Source of the DNA: Cryptomeria japonica
Taxonomy: Eukaryota; Streptophyta; Pinopsida; Cupressales; Cupressaceae
Length of the DNA stretch: 60,000 bases
Reading direction: 5' to 3'
Assembly (NCBI RefSeq): GCF_030272615.1
Contig: NC_081414.1
Span: 526,549,137-526,609,136, forward strand
A program made the translations under genes and the position numbers. Under the pieces are notes generated by a model. That model saw only the letters and a program-made list of their open reading frames with translations, had not been told where the DNA came from and did not search any database. Shown here one piece after another: positions 1 to 10,863 of this stretch (within the stretch, counting starts at the first letter, position 1; the number at the start of each line of letters is the position of its first letter).

Positions 1-3000
1 TGTATTCACCCATGCCCTTGTCCTGGAATTTCCCTTTAAGCTCACCTTGTTTTGATGTCGAAGGTTTTAATGACTTAGGATCAATGTATGTAGAAGAAGG
101 AACAACTTCCCTATTACTTGGGATGATCGTTTCAGTTTTCCGTCTCAAGTTATTGCAGTATATGAATGGATTAGGATCTCCATTAACTGTTATTTCAACT
201 CCATTGTGAGGAAACTTGATGCATTGGTGATATGTAGATGGGACTGCCCTCATTTCATGAATCCAAGGACGTCCTAGTAATATATTGTATGTGAGATCTA
301 GGTCTAGGACTTGACAAACCACATCCTTTGTAACTGGCCCAACTCTACGAGGTAAGGTGACTGTGCCTTTGGATGAACGCTCTTCATCATCATATGCCTT
401 GATGGTAATTTTTTTTGTAGAATTCACAACTTTATCAGAATATTCCAATTGTTTAATAGTGCTCAATGTACAAATGTTTAGACCTGCTCCTCCATCTATA
501 AGGACTCATTTTATTCGATGTTTGTGTATGAAGGCTTCAATGTGTAAAGGTGTGTTATGTGGCTGATTTACAGAGGCATCGTCAGCTTCTGTGAATGTAA
601 GTGAGTGTGGAACGGAAAGGTATCCCACCATGGCTTGAAACTGGTCTAGGTTCAGATCAGTAGGGACAATAGTGTCTCTCAAGATTTTGTCAAGAATGGC
701 TTTATGTGCGGGGGATATGCGTAAGAGCTCAAGGATTGAGATAAGCGCGGGTGTCTTCCCTAAATGTTCTACAAGGTCATACTCAGGCTTGGTTGATGAG
801 GAAGTGATTTTTTTAGCTAGAGCACCTTGAAAAGTGAATTTACCTTGACGGGTTGTAACATGACATTCAGAGGTAGGTTTGGAAGAAGATCCCATGCCTT
901 TTAGGACAATTTTGGGTCTTTGGGTAGAATTCTCAAGCGTTTTGTCCTTGATGATAATGGTAGAGACATAATTGTCCATCGAGATGTGATTGATGGTTGA
1001 ATCATAGTTATAAGATACTCTGGTATAGTTGGTTTGGTCATCTGTGGCTTTAGACTTTCCCTTGTCATGTTTTGGGAATGGTTCCTTAAACATCTCATGT
1101 TCTTGGTTGGATGAGTGTCCTTCAATCTCAATGTCACCTCTATCAATAAGATCTTGTATAATGTTCTTCAGTCGATGGAAATTTCTTGTCTTGTGGCCCT
1201 TGCACTTATGAAATTCACAATATTCATCATCATTCCACCAATTTGGTTTAACCTTTGGCTCATATGGAGGAAAATCTGGAATAGTGATTACTTTGTTTGC
1301 CACTAGCTTCTTGAAAACTGACTCAAGTGGTTCTCCCAATGGGGTGTACTTCCTTCATGATCTGGAAGTTGTTTGAGTATTCACTTGATTGTTTGTAGAG
1401 CTTGATCCTGAAAAAATTATTTTGGGTCTCACTGTATTGGCATCAACAACACCATCATTGACTGTGTTCTTGTTTTTGTTCCAAAATCTTGGCTTATCTT
1501 TTCCTTTAAAGTCATATTTGTTTTCCTTGAATATCTTAATGACTCCTTGTTCAATTAGGACCTTTTATGTCACTAAGCCTTTTTCAATGATGTCCTTGAA
1601 GGTGGACAAACAAGCTTTTCTTAGGTCATAACCAATGTCTTTGTTAACATTCTGGGTGAACATTTCTACCATTTTTTTTTGTGGAATTTCAAAAGAGCAT
1701 CTGCTGGCTAGATTCCTCCATCTTTGTAAAAATGATGAAAAAGATTCTCCATCTTTTTGCTTGGTGTTGCACAAAGTAGTGACTGATATGTCTGTCTCTA
1801 TGTTGTATGAGAAATGTTGGATAAATGCCTCTGCTAAGTCACCCCATGACTTAATTCTAGGTGGAAGTTGGGAGAACCATTCCATAGCTTGATCACCTAA
1901 GCTCTGTGGGAATAATCTCATCAAATATGTCTCTTATGCTGCTACCTCAATGCAAGCTGTGAAAAACTGTCTTATGTGTGCCTTAGGATCCCCTTTTCCT
2001 CTATACTTATCAAACTTAGGTGTCACAAAGTGTGTAGGAAAAGGATGTATTGGAATGCTCTTGTCAAATGGATAAGGACATATGTCTCTCATTGTGTATG
2101 TTGGCTTCGGTGTATTTATGTCCTCCATTTTCTTTTGTAAGTCCTTGATTTGTTGCTCCAAATTCTTCTTCGGTGGAGACTGACTTCTTGGGCCATACCC
2201 CATGCCTGAAGCACCGAGTGGAGGAGCATGTTGCATATATGGATGATATTGATCATACACATGTTCATATGGAGGAGGTCTATAATGATGCTGCGTATAT
2301 GGACCACTTGGTATAGAGTCATGTTGAGGAATGACATATCTGCTTTGTCCATGTATACCATACTCTATAGGAATGTCATGAGTTTGTTCTAGTGTGTTGC
2401 CCCCAAATTTGATGCAGGGTTTCCTTGTGTCCAAATTTTGAACATGCCTTTGACTATCCAATTGCTTTGGTGGTTGATCCTTAGCATTGGTATGTGATTG
2501 AGCATATTTTTCTACATAAGACTTCCATAATGGTCTGCGAAGGTGAGTATCATATGTTTGACCATGTGTGTATGGGACCTTAGGTTTTTGAAACAAAGAT
2601 GATGGTGATTCAGGAACCATATGTGGTCCTCTATTGCCTCCACTATTAGGCCTCCTTTGATCCATGTTGGAGTGAGATTGTTGCAAAGGCCGATTTTCCA
2701 TTATTTGAGACATGTCAAAATCAGGAGGGATCTTGATTCCACTTTGTGCCATCACTTGTAGAAAGTATTGTCTATCTCTCCTCATTATTTCCTCAACCAA
2801 TCTATTGAAATGGGGATCCATAATGGTGTCTTCCACTTCTACTGAATGTACAGAGAATTTGTCCATATTGTCATTGTGTGTATCATTGTTGTTTGTAGTG
2901 TCCATGTTCTCAACATTTGGAATGTTTCTATAGGCATCCATGTTAGGTAATATAGTATGATCAGAATTGAAAAAGATATCATTGTCATACTCATAAGAAC

Positions 3001-3067
3001 TCATGTTTGCGGACTGTTGAGCCTCTTTAGCTTCTCTCCTAGATTTTTGTAAATGGGTTTCAACCAT
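1..3067 (-). pseudogene. gag-protease of element A (Ty3/gypsy), decayed
   Basis: This encodes the capsid/nucleocapsid precursor and the start of an aspartic protease. From ATG 3067 a single frame runs to the window edge. Residues 1-378 are a polar, Gln/Pro-rich N-terminal region. A retrotrans_gag domain follows at 1924-1565 (FPQSLGDQAMEWFSQLP, then LCNTKQKDGESFSSFLQRW). A degenerate zinc-knuckle-like C-x2-H-x4-H stretch lies near 1215-1150 (YCEFHKCKGHKT). The protease core starts near 490 (LIDGGAGLNIC, later NILLGRPWIH). In-frame stops interrupt it near 1931, 1563, 1342 and 503; each is one C-to-T change from Arg CGA or Gln, and no frameshift is needed. It is non-functional as it stands. Domain identity is clear from motif order and from the matching gene in element D. 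Confidence 0.88.
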
Positions 3068-3562
3068 GAACTAGGTATTGACCAAGATGTTTGAGACTAG
3101 ATGAAAATGGAAAGAGTATGGAAGACCAAGAGTTGGATGGAATGAAAATGAATCTGAAGTGTACTTGCAATGTCCAAAGTGTAAGACCAAGTATGTATGT
3201 AGTAGAGTAGGTGTGGCTTCCAAAGAGATGATAGTTTCTCTTGATGAGGTAAGTTGATCTTGACTCTAAGTAAGACCAAATGAAACCCAAAGGTGATAGA
3301 CCTTGATGAGGGACCACTTAGCAAAGTGTTATTGTATGTAGTATGTTGACAAAGTAAGATGAGAACAAGCAAGTGACCTTTTGACTCAAGTTTAGACAAA
3401 TGTGAATGTAATGTAAGGTGTAAAGCAATAATGGACTTTGTGAGACCCAAAGATAGGTTGAATGCTAGATAAAAACCCTAGAGAGATAACCTAAGAAGCT
3501 CAATAAGTCTGAAATTGACTGTTCTTGTTTGCTGAATTATGAAAGTTTTCAATCCTGAACAC

Positions 3563-3790
3563 AGACGCGCTTGTATACTTCACAGATGTGCTTAAAGGAC
3601 ACAGACGCTATTCTATCAGACACAGACGTGCTTAAATGACACAGACATGGTTCTGTCAGACACATACGCATTTTTGAGATGCTGCAATGTTTCTCAAAAG
3701 ACACAAACGTGTTTCTACCCTTCACAGACGTGTTTAGATGACACAAACGCGGGTCTGTCAGACACAGATGTGTTTCTGCAAACTTTGTGC
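3563..3790. repeat. Minisatellite, CACAGACGYG motif, about 10 copies
   Basis: The core ACACAGACGCG (variants ACAGATGTG, ACAAACGCG, ACAGACATG) recurs every 20-24 bases and is often followed by KTTCTGTCAG. A second array of the same core lies at 5017-5250 in the same leader. Confidence 0.8.
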
Positions 3791-4035
3791 AATTTTTTCC
3801 AATCTGTGAAGTTGTTTTGTTGTGACCAAATCTAAATGTTTGACTATTTTTCGTGACAAGAGGACACAGTGTTGATGAGGACTCAATGTTTGCAAGTGTT
3901 TAGACTCCAAATGACTCTAAAAAAAAAGTGTGTTGTTTGATGTAAAATTGTTTTGCATACACTTGAAGACACAAAAGACACAATGTTTTGATGTTTGGTC
4001 TTGAATGTTTGATCGTTCAAAATAAGTCAAGCACA

Positions 4036-4460
4036 ATTCTTATGGCTGGCCAAGACAATAGTTGTTGATCCCACATGGAGTTTCCCCCAAGGCTACGCTA
4101 TTCAGAGCAGATACTTAGATGCTTAAACCCACTAGATCCACTCCCGACACTCACTTCTCGGGGAAGCCAAGCATCAGTCCCCACGAAAACTCCTCGTGGC
4201 GAACTTTGTATCTCTACTAAGAACCGTATGTGTGTGGGCCGCTACCAGAGGTCCGACCTCTTGCCCCAACAACTAGAAGGATTCTGGCTTCTAAAACAAA
4301 AAGGTGCTAGTAAGGGCATCCGCTCGTGTGGCCATACATGCGGCACTTTCAGCTCTGTAAATACAGAAGGCTCCTAGCCAGTAGGGGCTACGCCCTACAA
4401 ATGATCAAATAAATTTGATCAAACGGGTTTATGGGGAGACATAGTGTCAGTATGAACTAA
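4036..4460. other. GC-rich unexplained segment in the leader of element A
   Basis: The composition here is clearly less AT-rich than the surroundings, with several short GC-rich blocks (for example CGGGGAAGCC and GGGGCTACGCCC). The plus strand has a 100-codon open frame (4075-4377) with no recognisable protein motif. I compared it by eye with 5S rRNA and tRNA patterns and found no match. It may be a structured part of the leader RNA or a captured fragment. Confidence 0.35.
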
Positions 4461-5016
4461 TCAGCACACGTTATCCATAGTTTTCACCATGAATACAATT
4501 ATTTATAGTGGTTTGGAAGAAGATGGCTTTTCTTTTGCTACCACTTGAGTCGTTCTCTCCTCACTAGTAGTCCTAATGACCACACGGGGAGACAAACCCT
4601 CTAAAGATTAAACAAAAAGAGCCTATTGCTCAAGACACAAAAGACAATGGTTCAATTTTAGTGCACCAATTGAAGTGTTTTCTAGTATATGAAAACAAGG
4701 CACACAATAAAAATTAAAAACCCTTGCCAAGGACCTGCAATAAAGATTTATTAGTAGTTTGGATTATTTGAAATAATCACCCCTTCCTGCAAGCACGCAA
4801 GTTAGGTAAATTTTAGATCCAAAAGACTTTGTGAAATAGGGGCCTTCAACAAAATGATTTTGCTTCCAAGACAAGCTGCACCACTTTTGTTAGCTAGATC
4901 TGAAGATGTTAGCTCAAAATAAACCAGATCTGAAACATTAAATGTAAGATAAAATGGCAAAAAATTGAATGAATGAAACAAAAAACGCAACAAATGAACA
5001 CAAAATGCAGTTATCA

Positions 5017-5250
5017 CAGACACAGATGCTGCCAGAACACATAGACGCGCCTAGATCTGACACAGATGCGACTCCCTAACGCAGACGCGTTTTCCTAATG
5101 CAGACGCACCTGAAGACTTCATAGACACGACTATGGAATATAAACATGTTTCTCAAAATCTGCAAAAAAAAAAAAAAAATATTGTCGAATACGCAGACGC
5201 GGTTCTAGGGTTCACAAACGCGGCAAAAAATAAAAAACATGATCCAAAAG
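5017..5250. repeat. Second CACAGACGCG minisatellite, about 9 copies
   Basis: Variants of ACAGACGCG and GCAGACGCG recur at about 20-base spacing, with a run of 15 or more A (about 5164-5179) inside the array. It has the same core as the 3563-3790 array, 1.2 kb away in the same leader. Confidence 0.75.
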
Positions 5251-5349
5251 TGCGCAGACGTGAAATATCAAAATGTTGTCAGAAATGTCAGATCTGCAAC
5301 CTCAAAACAAAATCTGCAACAAAAGGTGTTAAATGCAAAAGGGACAAGA

Positions 5350-5367
5350 ATCCCACCGGGCGTGCCA
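5350..5367 (-). other. Primer-binding-like site of element A
   Basis: Three bases inside the LTR end, the minus strand reads TGGCACGCCCGGTGGGAT. It starts TGG, as expected of a site complementary to a tRNA CCA end. The matching tRNA could not be assigned by eye. Confidence 0.6.
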
Positions 5368-5729
5368 AAATGTATACGATGAAAATGGATAACAACAATG
5401 TTGAAAGACTAAATAGATTCAACCACAAAACCCTAACCTAACAACAACAAAGATCCACCATAACATATGAAGATTACCTAAGACAATGCAAATCAAATGA
5501 AATCACAAAGATTATACCATCACATGTCCAATAGGGTTTGGATCTCCATTCTTCCTATCTCCATTGATCTTGCTTGATATATTTGCTCTCAGATTTTATG
5601 TGCACAAGAGCTCAACAAAGAATGGAAATGTGGTTACAAGTAGGATCGCATATGAAAGTGCAAAGCGTAGTGTAGTCAATTGATCAAGTAATCCGTTAGT
5701 TAGGGTTTAATAATGAAGGAAGCATCTCC

Positions 5730-5736
5730 TTATATA
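5730..5736 (-). promoter_or_regulatory. Putative TATA box in LTR of element A
   Basis: The minus strand reads CTATATAAGGAGATGC, about 420 bases into the LTR. This is a normal position for an LTR promoter; transcription would begin near 5700 and run toward gag. Confidence 0.5.
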
Positions 5737-5892
5737 GAAGACACTATATGAAATGGAGGAATAAGATTGAGAGGTGTAAAAAATAAATGGTCGGCTATGA
5801 TTAGAGGGTAGGTAGAGGAAATAATAAAATAATGAGAGGGTAGGTAGTGTATGAATTAAGAGATGAATGACATGTGTCATAGGTAGAAAAGG

Positions 5893-6131
5893 CTAATGAA
5901 TTAATTAAATAAATAAAGATTTATTTAATTAATAGAGGAAGTGGGATCAATTAAATAAATAAGGTATTTATTTAATTTAGAAAAAGACAATTTAAATAAA
6001 TAAAAGTATTTATTTAAATGAGAAATAAGGCTAGAAGAGGATAAATGAATTAATTAAATAAATAAAGATTTATTTAATTAATAGAAGAATTAGGCTAAAA
6101 TAATTAAATAAATAAAGATATTTATTTAACT
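5893..6131. repeat. Five consecutive AT-rich hairpins in U3 of element A
   Basis: Units of the type TTAATTAAATAAATAAAG followed by its inverted partner TTTATTTAATTAA occur near 5893, 5948, 5990, 6046 and 6100. Each can form a stem of about 14 bp with a tiny loop. Unit spacing is about 45-60 bp. Confidence 0.85.
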
Positions 6132-6157
6132 GGACATGACAATTTTAGGTGTCTACA

Positions 6158-7490
6158 GTATAAATTCCATGAGGCTCTCTAGCCCCCTAGGAATCTTTCG
6201 CTCTCTCAGCCCCCAATGTCAACTCCCCAGTACCTCGCGGCCCTGTCTCTGGCTTTCCCTAGATTCTTCCAATATCCACAAGAGGGCTTTGCCACGGCCA
6301 CCATGTCTCTGCCTACTTATGCCTTGGCTATTTCTCTTTCGGTGGTCTCCCCTAGCTTAACGCTACCTACCTCCCCTAGTGCTTATCGCTCCTTGTCCAA
6401 GGGAAATAGCCAAACCCCCGCAAAACACAAACATGTTGTCTATGATGACAATTCTTTGACTGAGGACACTGAGAATGACAACCCTTCCCCAGACTCAGAG
6501 GTTAAAAGGAGATCTTCCAGACTTGCTTCCAAAGGCCGCAAGAAGAAGACCCCGGTTATTGAGAATCTGGACTCTGAGGAGGACCCCATTGGGGACAAGA
6601 AGGAGGAGGGGCCTAAAACTAAGGGGGCCCCTGATGGGGATGTTGATAATGTTAATATGACTAGGGACCCTATTCTCCCGCTCACTATTGGTACTGTTGA
6701 CATGACTACCCCTGAAAGGAAATCTCAAGAACTCATTGATGATAAAGATACGACCCCTTTGAACATGGATATTGAGGGCCCTATGAGTATGGAAATCCCT
6801 GACAATAATGCTTTGGATCTTGGAAATTTGGATGAGGATTTAAACTTGGTCGAACAGGTGATGCATTTTATCCCTCTGATGGACCTGGTTAAGGATACTG
6901 ACAACTCCATTGTTGTTGGCGAGCCCAAAGAGACTATGGAAAGTACTGATGACCTGGCTACTGGAACCCCTAGGAGGCCCCTACTCTGCAGCAGATGGAA
7001 AAACTGAGTACGGATGTGTTGGACATCGCATAGAGAATTGAGAACCTTGACCCTATTCTCAATCTTTAGTCTATCAAGGAGGAGGTCAAACAACTTAAGA
7101 ATGAGATGGACACTTGGGAAGCCCAAATGGTGGGCCTGAACAAATTCCATTTGTAGGTGTTACACAGCTCTGCACTCACCCTCTCTTTATTGAGGGAACG
7201 CTACGCTGACACTAAGGAGGACAAACAGGAGGCTAGGGACCTCTACAAATTCCTGTTTACTGAATGGTGCAGTACCATAGAGGCCACTGGGGTGCGCAAG
7301 GCACCCCTATAGTTTTTTTTTTCTGTTGTTGTTATTGATTGTTAAAAAGACTTGGTTCCTTTTTTGATGGTTGGTGTTGTTAATTGTTGTTATAATGTTT
7401 TTTCTACGCTATGATTGACAGTTATTCTATGTAAAGGGTCAATGCCCTTGTTCTCACTGCTTTTTAAATAAAAAACAAGCACAACAGCCA
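6158..7490 (+). pseudogene. Decayed retroposed ORF with LINE-like 3' end; protein unknown
   Basis: An open frame from ATG 6216 (263 codons to 7007) encodes a low-complexity, mostly acidic protein with a basic patch KRRSSRLASKGRKKK near residues 97-111. After one frameshift near 6975-6990 the reading continues as a coiled-coil-like segment (EEVKQLKNEMDTWEAQMVGL) to a stop at 7310-7312, broken by three TAG codons that could each be former CAG. A T-rich tail region, a small hairpin (AAGGGTCAATGCCCTT, 7434-7449) and AAATAAAAAAC at 7467-7480 follow, which resembles the 3' end of a plant LINE or other retroposed transcript. No RT or RRM is visible. It may be a 5'-disrupted LINE ORF1-like gene or a retroposed host gene; I do not recognise the protein. 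Element A sits directly upstream. Confidence 0.45.
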
Positions 7491-7630
7491 AATGCCAAGA
7501 TACTAACACATAACCAAGAGCCTCAACCATAATCAACATATCAATAAACAAGAGTAAGGCAACATCCACCTACTCCACCATGAACAATATCATATCCTCA
7601 ACAACAGGGCACAACTATCTCACTAGAGCT

Positions 7631-8417
7631 TGTTAGGATTCCCAAAGATACTGAGAGGGGGGGGTGAATCAATATTTGACTGGTATAAGAATTTATTTGA
7701 ATTATAACATGAAAAGCATATCAAAACTATGTACCGGTAAACCAAAATTAATGCAGTAAATAAGAGCAATAACCACGACATAAGAGACACACCATAACAC
7801 AATATTTTTAACGAGGAAACTCGGTGTGGAAAAAACCTCGGTGGGATTTGTGACCCACAATATTCGCTTACTGGCCAATAAGGGAATATTACTATTTACA
7901 ATAGGGGTCTGCACATGCAGGAAGGCCAAGTGCCTAGAGCTCACTGCTCAGCTACAAAAGAAGTCTCATTGACTTACAAAAATGGATTATACAAATCCAA
8001 TGTCTTGTACTGCTTCAAATCAGCATCTACTATGCTAGATTCAGTACCAGTTTAAGCTCTACAATATAAATAAACCCTTATCCAATATATGCCTTACAAT
8101 TCGCATATTAGGTCTACATTAATCCTTCCATCTTTTATATCTAAATTATCTACAATGATCTCATACTTATATGAGTCATATTACAATCCGCCAAGTCGGC
8201 TTACAAAATATTTTACAATTAAATAGAAAATACATTTAAACAAAATTCTTGTCGGCCATGGTGCCGGTGATCAATCTTTTTGGTGTCGGTGATCTGTGTG
8301 CCGGTGTTGAGTCTGCCAGTGTTGGTGCCTGCCGGTATCATAGGATTGGAAGGTTGCCATCAATGAAAATACCTTCAATCACCTATAATATCTCATTGGA
8401 GTGTGCATTTGCCAACA
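7631..8417 (-). mobile_element. Solo LTR (787 bp) with 5-bp TSD GAGCT
   Basis: The ends are TGTTAGGATT and TTTGCCAACA, flanked by GAGCT at 7626-7630 and 8418-8422. Inside is the block GAGGGGGGGGTGAATC and the GTGGGATTTGTGACCCACAATATTC block shared with the LTRs of element B, so it is a diverged relative. No internal region or second LTR is present, so it is a product of LTR-LTR recombination. The minus orientation is inferred from similarity to B. Confidence 0.88.
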
Positions 8418-8639
8418 GAGCTAACCATGAAACCATTCCTCGACAACAAGGCTTACCAACTTGCTGGAGAAAACAATACAACCTGTACGACAAGGCACTA
8501 TGCAACTTGTCGGAGCCATAAAAACATCAAATAATCAAAATAATACTGGAAAATATTAGAAATCTCAACAATTACCTCTGGTATAGAAGACAGAACTGGG
8601 AAAACTGACTCGGGACCATAAAAACATCAAAATTACCAT

Positions 8640-8815
8640 TGATAGGGCAATTTAGCACATTCATAAGGAAGAATAGCACATAGACTAATTTTAGCAACAC
8701 ATACACCAATTTTAATAGCGCATCTGACTGAAAGTTTAGCGCATCTGGCAAATTTATTAGTGCATAGAATAATTCTTTTAGCACATTCGTCAAGTCTTCT
8801 AGTGCATTCGCACAA
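8640..8815. repeat. Minisatellite with TTTAGCGCAT cores in E1
   Basis: Variants of TTTAGCGCATCTG (TAGCACATAG, TAGTGCATAG, TAGCACATTC) recur about every 20-28 bases. A diverged version sits at the equivalent place in E2 (24495-24620). Confidence 0.65.
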
Positions 8816-9476
8816 AAAGACTCAGAAAATGAAACTACAAAAAAACCAGAAGATCATAAAGGCTATCCAAGATGTCAAAATCACAATAATTAGAAACGCA
8901 AGGGCAAATAGAAGCCAAAGAGCTGATAAAAAAATCAAGAATAAAATCGATACATGGAATCAATCAAATGACTCAGCTAAGGACTCTTGACAGAGTTTGA
9001 TTAAATAATTAATCCTCAAAAAGAAACAATAGATCCCCTCAAAACACATAGATAAACGACTATATACAAAGCATTACAATACAAATGCAACACTCATAAA
9101 GGCAATGCAGACCAGGACACCAAAGATATGCACAACACAGAAATAACACATACAATTAAATCTATATGTGTATCCTATATATGTATATATTTATATTTTC
9201 CCAACCTTATGTTACAACATAATAAATAATATCCATGACAATTTTCTCCACAGCCAATTCCATTCACACACGGAGCATGCAATTCTTTTTTGGAAACAAA
9301 TTACATAGAAAGAGAAAACTCCACCAACCTAGAAAATAGAAGTAATGACAAGAAAAATTGATGAAGATCCAAATCCAAATCCAAGGTCCCACAAAGCCAA
9401 AACCAAGCAATGCAAAAATCTTTAAAGTCGTAGAAAAAATCCAAGAAGCCAACCCATGACAAAACTCAGAAAGCCA

Positions 9477-9484
9477 TATAAATA
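9477..9484 (+). promoter_or_regulatory. Putative TATA box in E1
   Basis: TATAAATA sits inside the 22-base string that is identical between E1 and E2, the best-conserved point of the two copies. That suggests an LTR promoter reading rightward. Confidence 0.35.
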
Positions 9485-10863
9485 AAATAGGATTCAAAAC
9501 TATACAAAAATCTCCACCAATCAAAATAATTAATAATATAATATTTCTTACCAACCATACCCAAATTTGAAGTAAGAAAATATAAGATAATATTATTTAA
9601 CTTACCCAAATCTCTCAACCAATAATAAAAAAGAGTAGGTAGGATAAATAATAATTTAATAATCTAAATGGGTAAAAAGAGATTAAATAATAAGAATAGC
9701 CCAATAGTAAAAAAAGGTAGGTATGAAAAATAATTAAATAAATAAATAACTCATAAGCACAAATAAATGTAAACACCCAATTAAATCCACAAAATAATAA
9801 ACAACATAACTCCCAAAAAGGCCAATCATAACAAGGGGTAAGTAAATAAATAATAACAAATAAATAACTAATAAATAGATGAGTCAACAATAAATAAATA
9901 ATAAACAATAAACAAATAACTAAATGTACGGATAGATAAAAATACTCCAGCCAAAACCTAGCCGATGAAAATATTACAAAATACTATATTCTATACCAAC
10001 CCCTTCCCGAATTTGAGGTAAGTATATAAAATACTATTATTTACTTACCCCAATCTTTCAGCCAATCATATAAAAGGGTAGGTAAGAATATAATATATAA
10101 ATAACCCAAACAAGTAACAAAGGGAATATAATAATATAATTAACCAATAATAAAATACAAAAGCCCAATAATATAAATAATCAAAGGCAATATAAATAAA
10201 TGTCACCAATTCGATATAAAGCCACAACTATATAAAATAATAAATCCAGAGCTCCATAAATAAAATAATTAAAAATTAAATAAATAATAAATAAATATCC
10301 AATAAACATTAAATAATAAATAATATTAAACCAATAAATCAAATTTAAATAGACAATAATCATAGATAATAATTAAATATCCAACTATATAATAATTTAA
10401 TTTTAACATTGATACACTATATTAATCAAATATTAATTAAATAAATAATCAAATACTCATAACACCACAAGGCAACCATAGCTCAAGATGCTAACATGAC
10501 GAATCACTCCAAGACACTCAACTGACAAGGATGACAACTTAAGCCTAGAGCGTGTAGAGGGAACTCATGCCATCTCCAACAACTTGCTATTGGGATAAAG
10601 ACACGCTCAAACTTGTGAGACCAGGTGGAGTCGATGTCTGGTACCTGTAACCACCAATAACCATGAGACAACATATACAACAATATATCATAAATGATTA
10701 GACAAGTGATAGAGAATCACATCGTCATATCATGCTCGTGATGAGTGGTATGACATCGTCCCTATCACGAATACAGTAGGAAGACAATCATGATGACCAA
10801 GCATTATCAAATTCATCATCATATCCAATGTAATTATAAAACAAGGTTAGTACATAGTATAAT

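Larger units (their letters stand above)
3068..5349 (-). other. Untranslated leader of element A between PBS and gag
   Basis: About 2.3 kb without a supported gene. It holds two separate arrays of a degenerate motif of about 20 bp (3563-3790 and 5017-5250), a relatively GC-rich segment (about 4036-4460) and otherwise AT-rich DNA. Open frames here are short and unrelated to known proteins. Confidence 0.6.
1..6157 (-). mobile_element. Element A: Ty3/gypsy LTR retrotransposon, 5' part (3' part outside window)
   Basis: Read on the minus strand, the order is 5' LTR (6157-5371), a primer-binding-like site (5367-5350), a leader of about 2.3 kb, gag from an ATG at 3067, then the start of a retropepsin-like protease running off the left edge. 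The LTR starts TGTAGACACC and ends in TACA, with TGTA/TACA termini. The gag and protease closely resemble element D of this window, so the same gypsy lineage (Tat-like) is inferred. RT and integrase are not visible because the element leaves the window. The bases outside the 5' LTR (6158-6162, GTATA) would be the target duplication, but the partner copy is not in view. Confidence 0.85.
5371..6157 (-). repeat. 5' LTR of element A (787 bp)
   Basis: On the plus strand it starts TGTATACG and ends GTGTCTACA, giving short TGTA/TACA inverted ends, with a PBS-like site immediately inside. U3 starts at 6157 and carries five consecutive AT-rich inverted repeats. A TATA box lies at 5730-5736. Only one LTR of this element is in the window, so the ends rest on TG..CA, the PBS and similarity in layout to element D. 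Confidence 0.8.
7490..10863 (+). repeat. E1: AT-rich LTR-like copy related to 22612-26021
   Basis: Apart from the solo LTR at 7631-8417, this stretch parallels E2 in order: a CCTCAACAACA segment, a minisatellite with TTTAGCGCAT cores (8640-8815), then CTCAGAAAGCCATATAAATAAA (exact in both), then a long AAATAAATAA-rich tail with two GGTAGGTA motifs. A plus-strand TATA box is at 9477-9484. Open frames in 9260-10440 are low-complexity artefacts. Its left edge is lost against 6158-7490, and element B interrupts the right side at 10864. Confidence 0.5.

Noticed and set aside
4075-4377. Possible rRNA, tRNA or organelle fragment in the GC-rich patch
   Set aside because: No match by eye to 5S rRNA boxes or a tRNA cloverleaf; left as unexplained.
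9264-10363. Minus-strand frames encoding Tyr/Leu/Phe-rich membrane-like proteins
   Set aside because: They are readings of AAATAAATAA-type low-complexity DNA, not membrane proteins.
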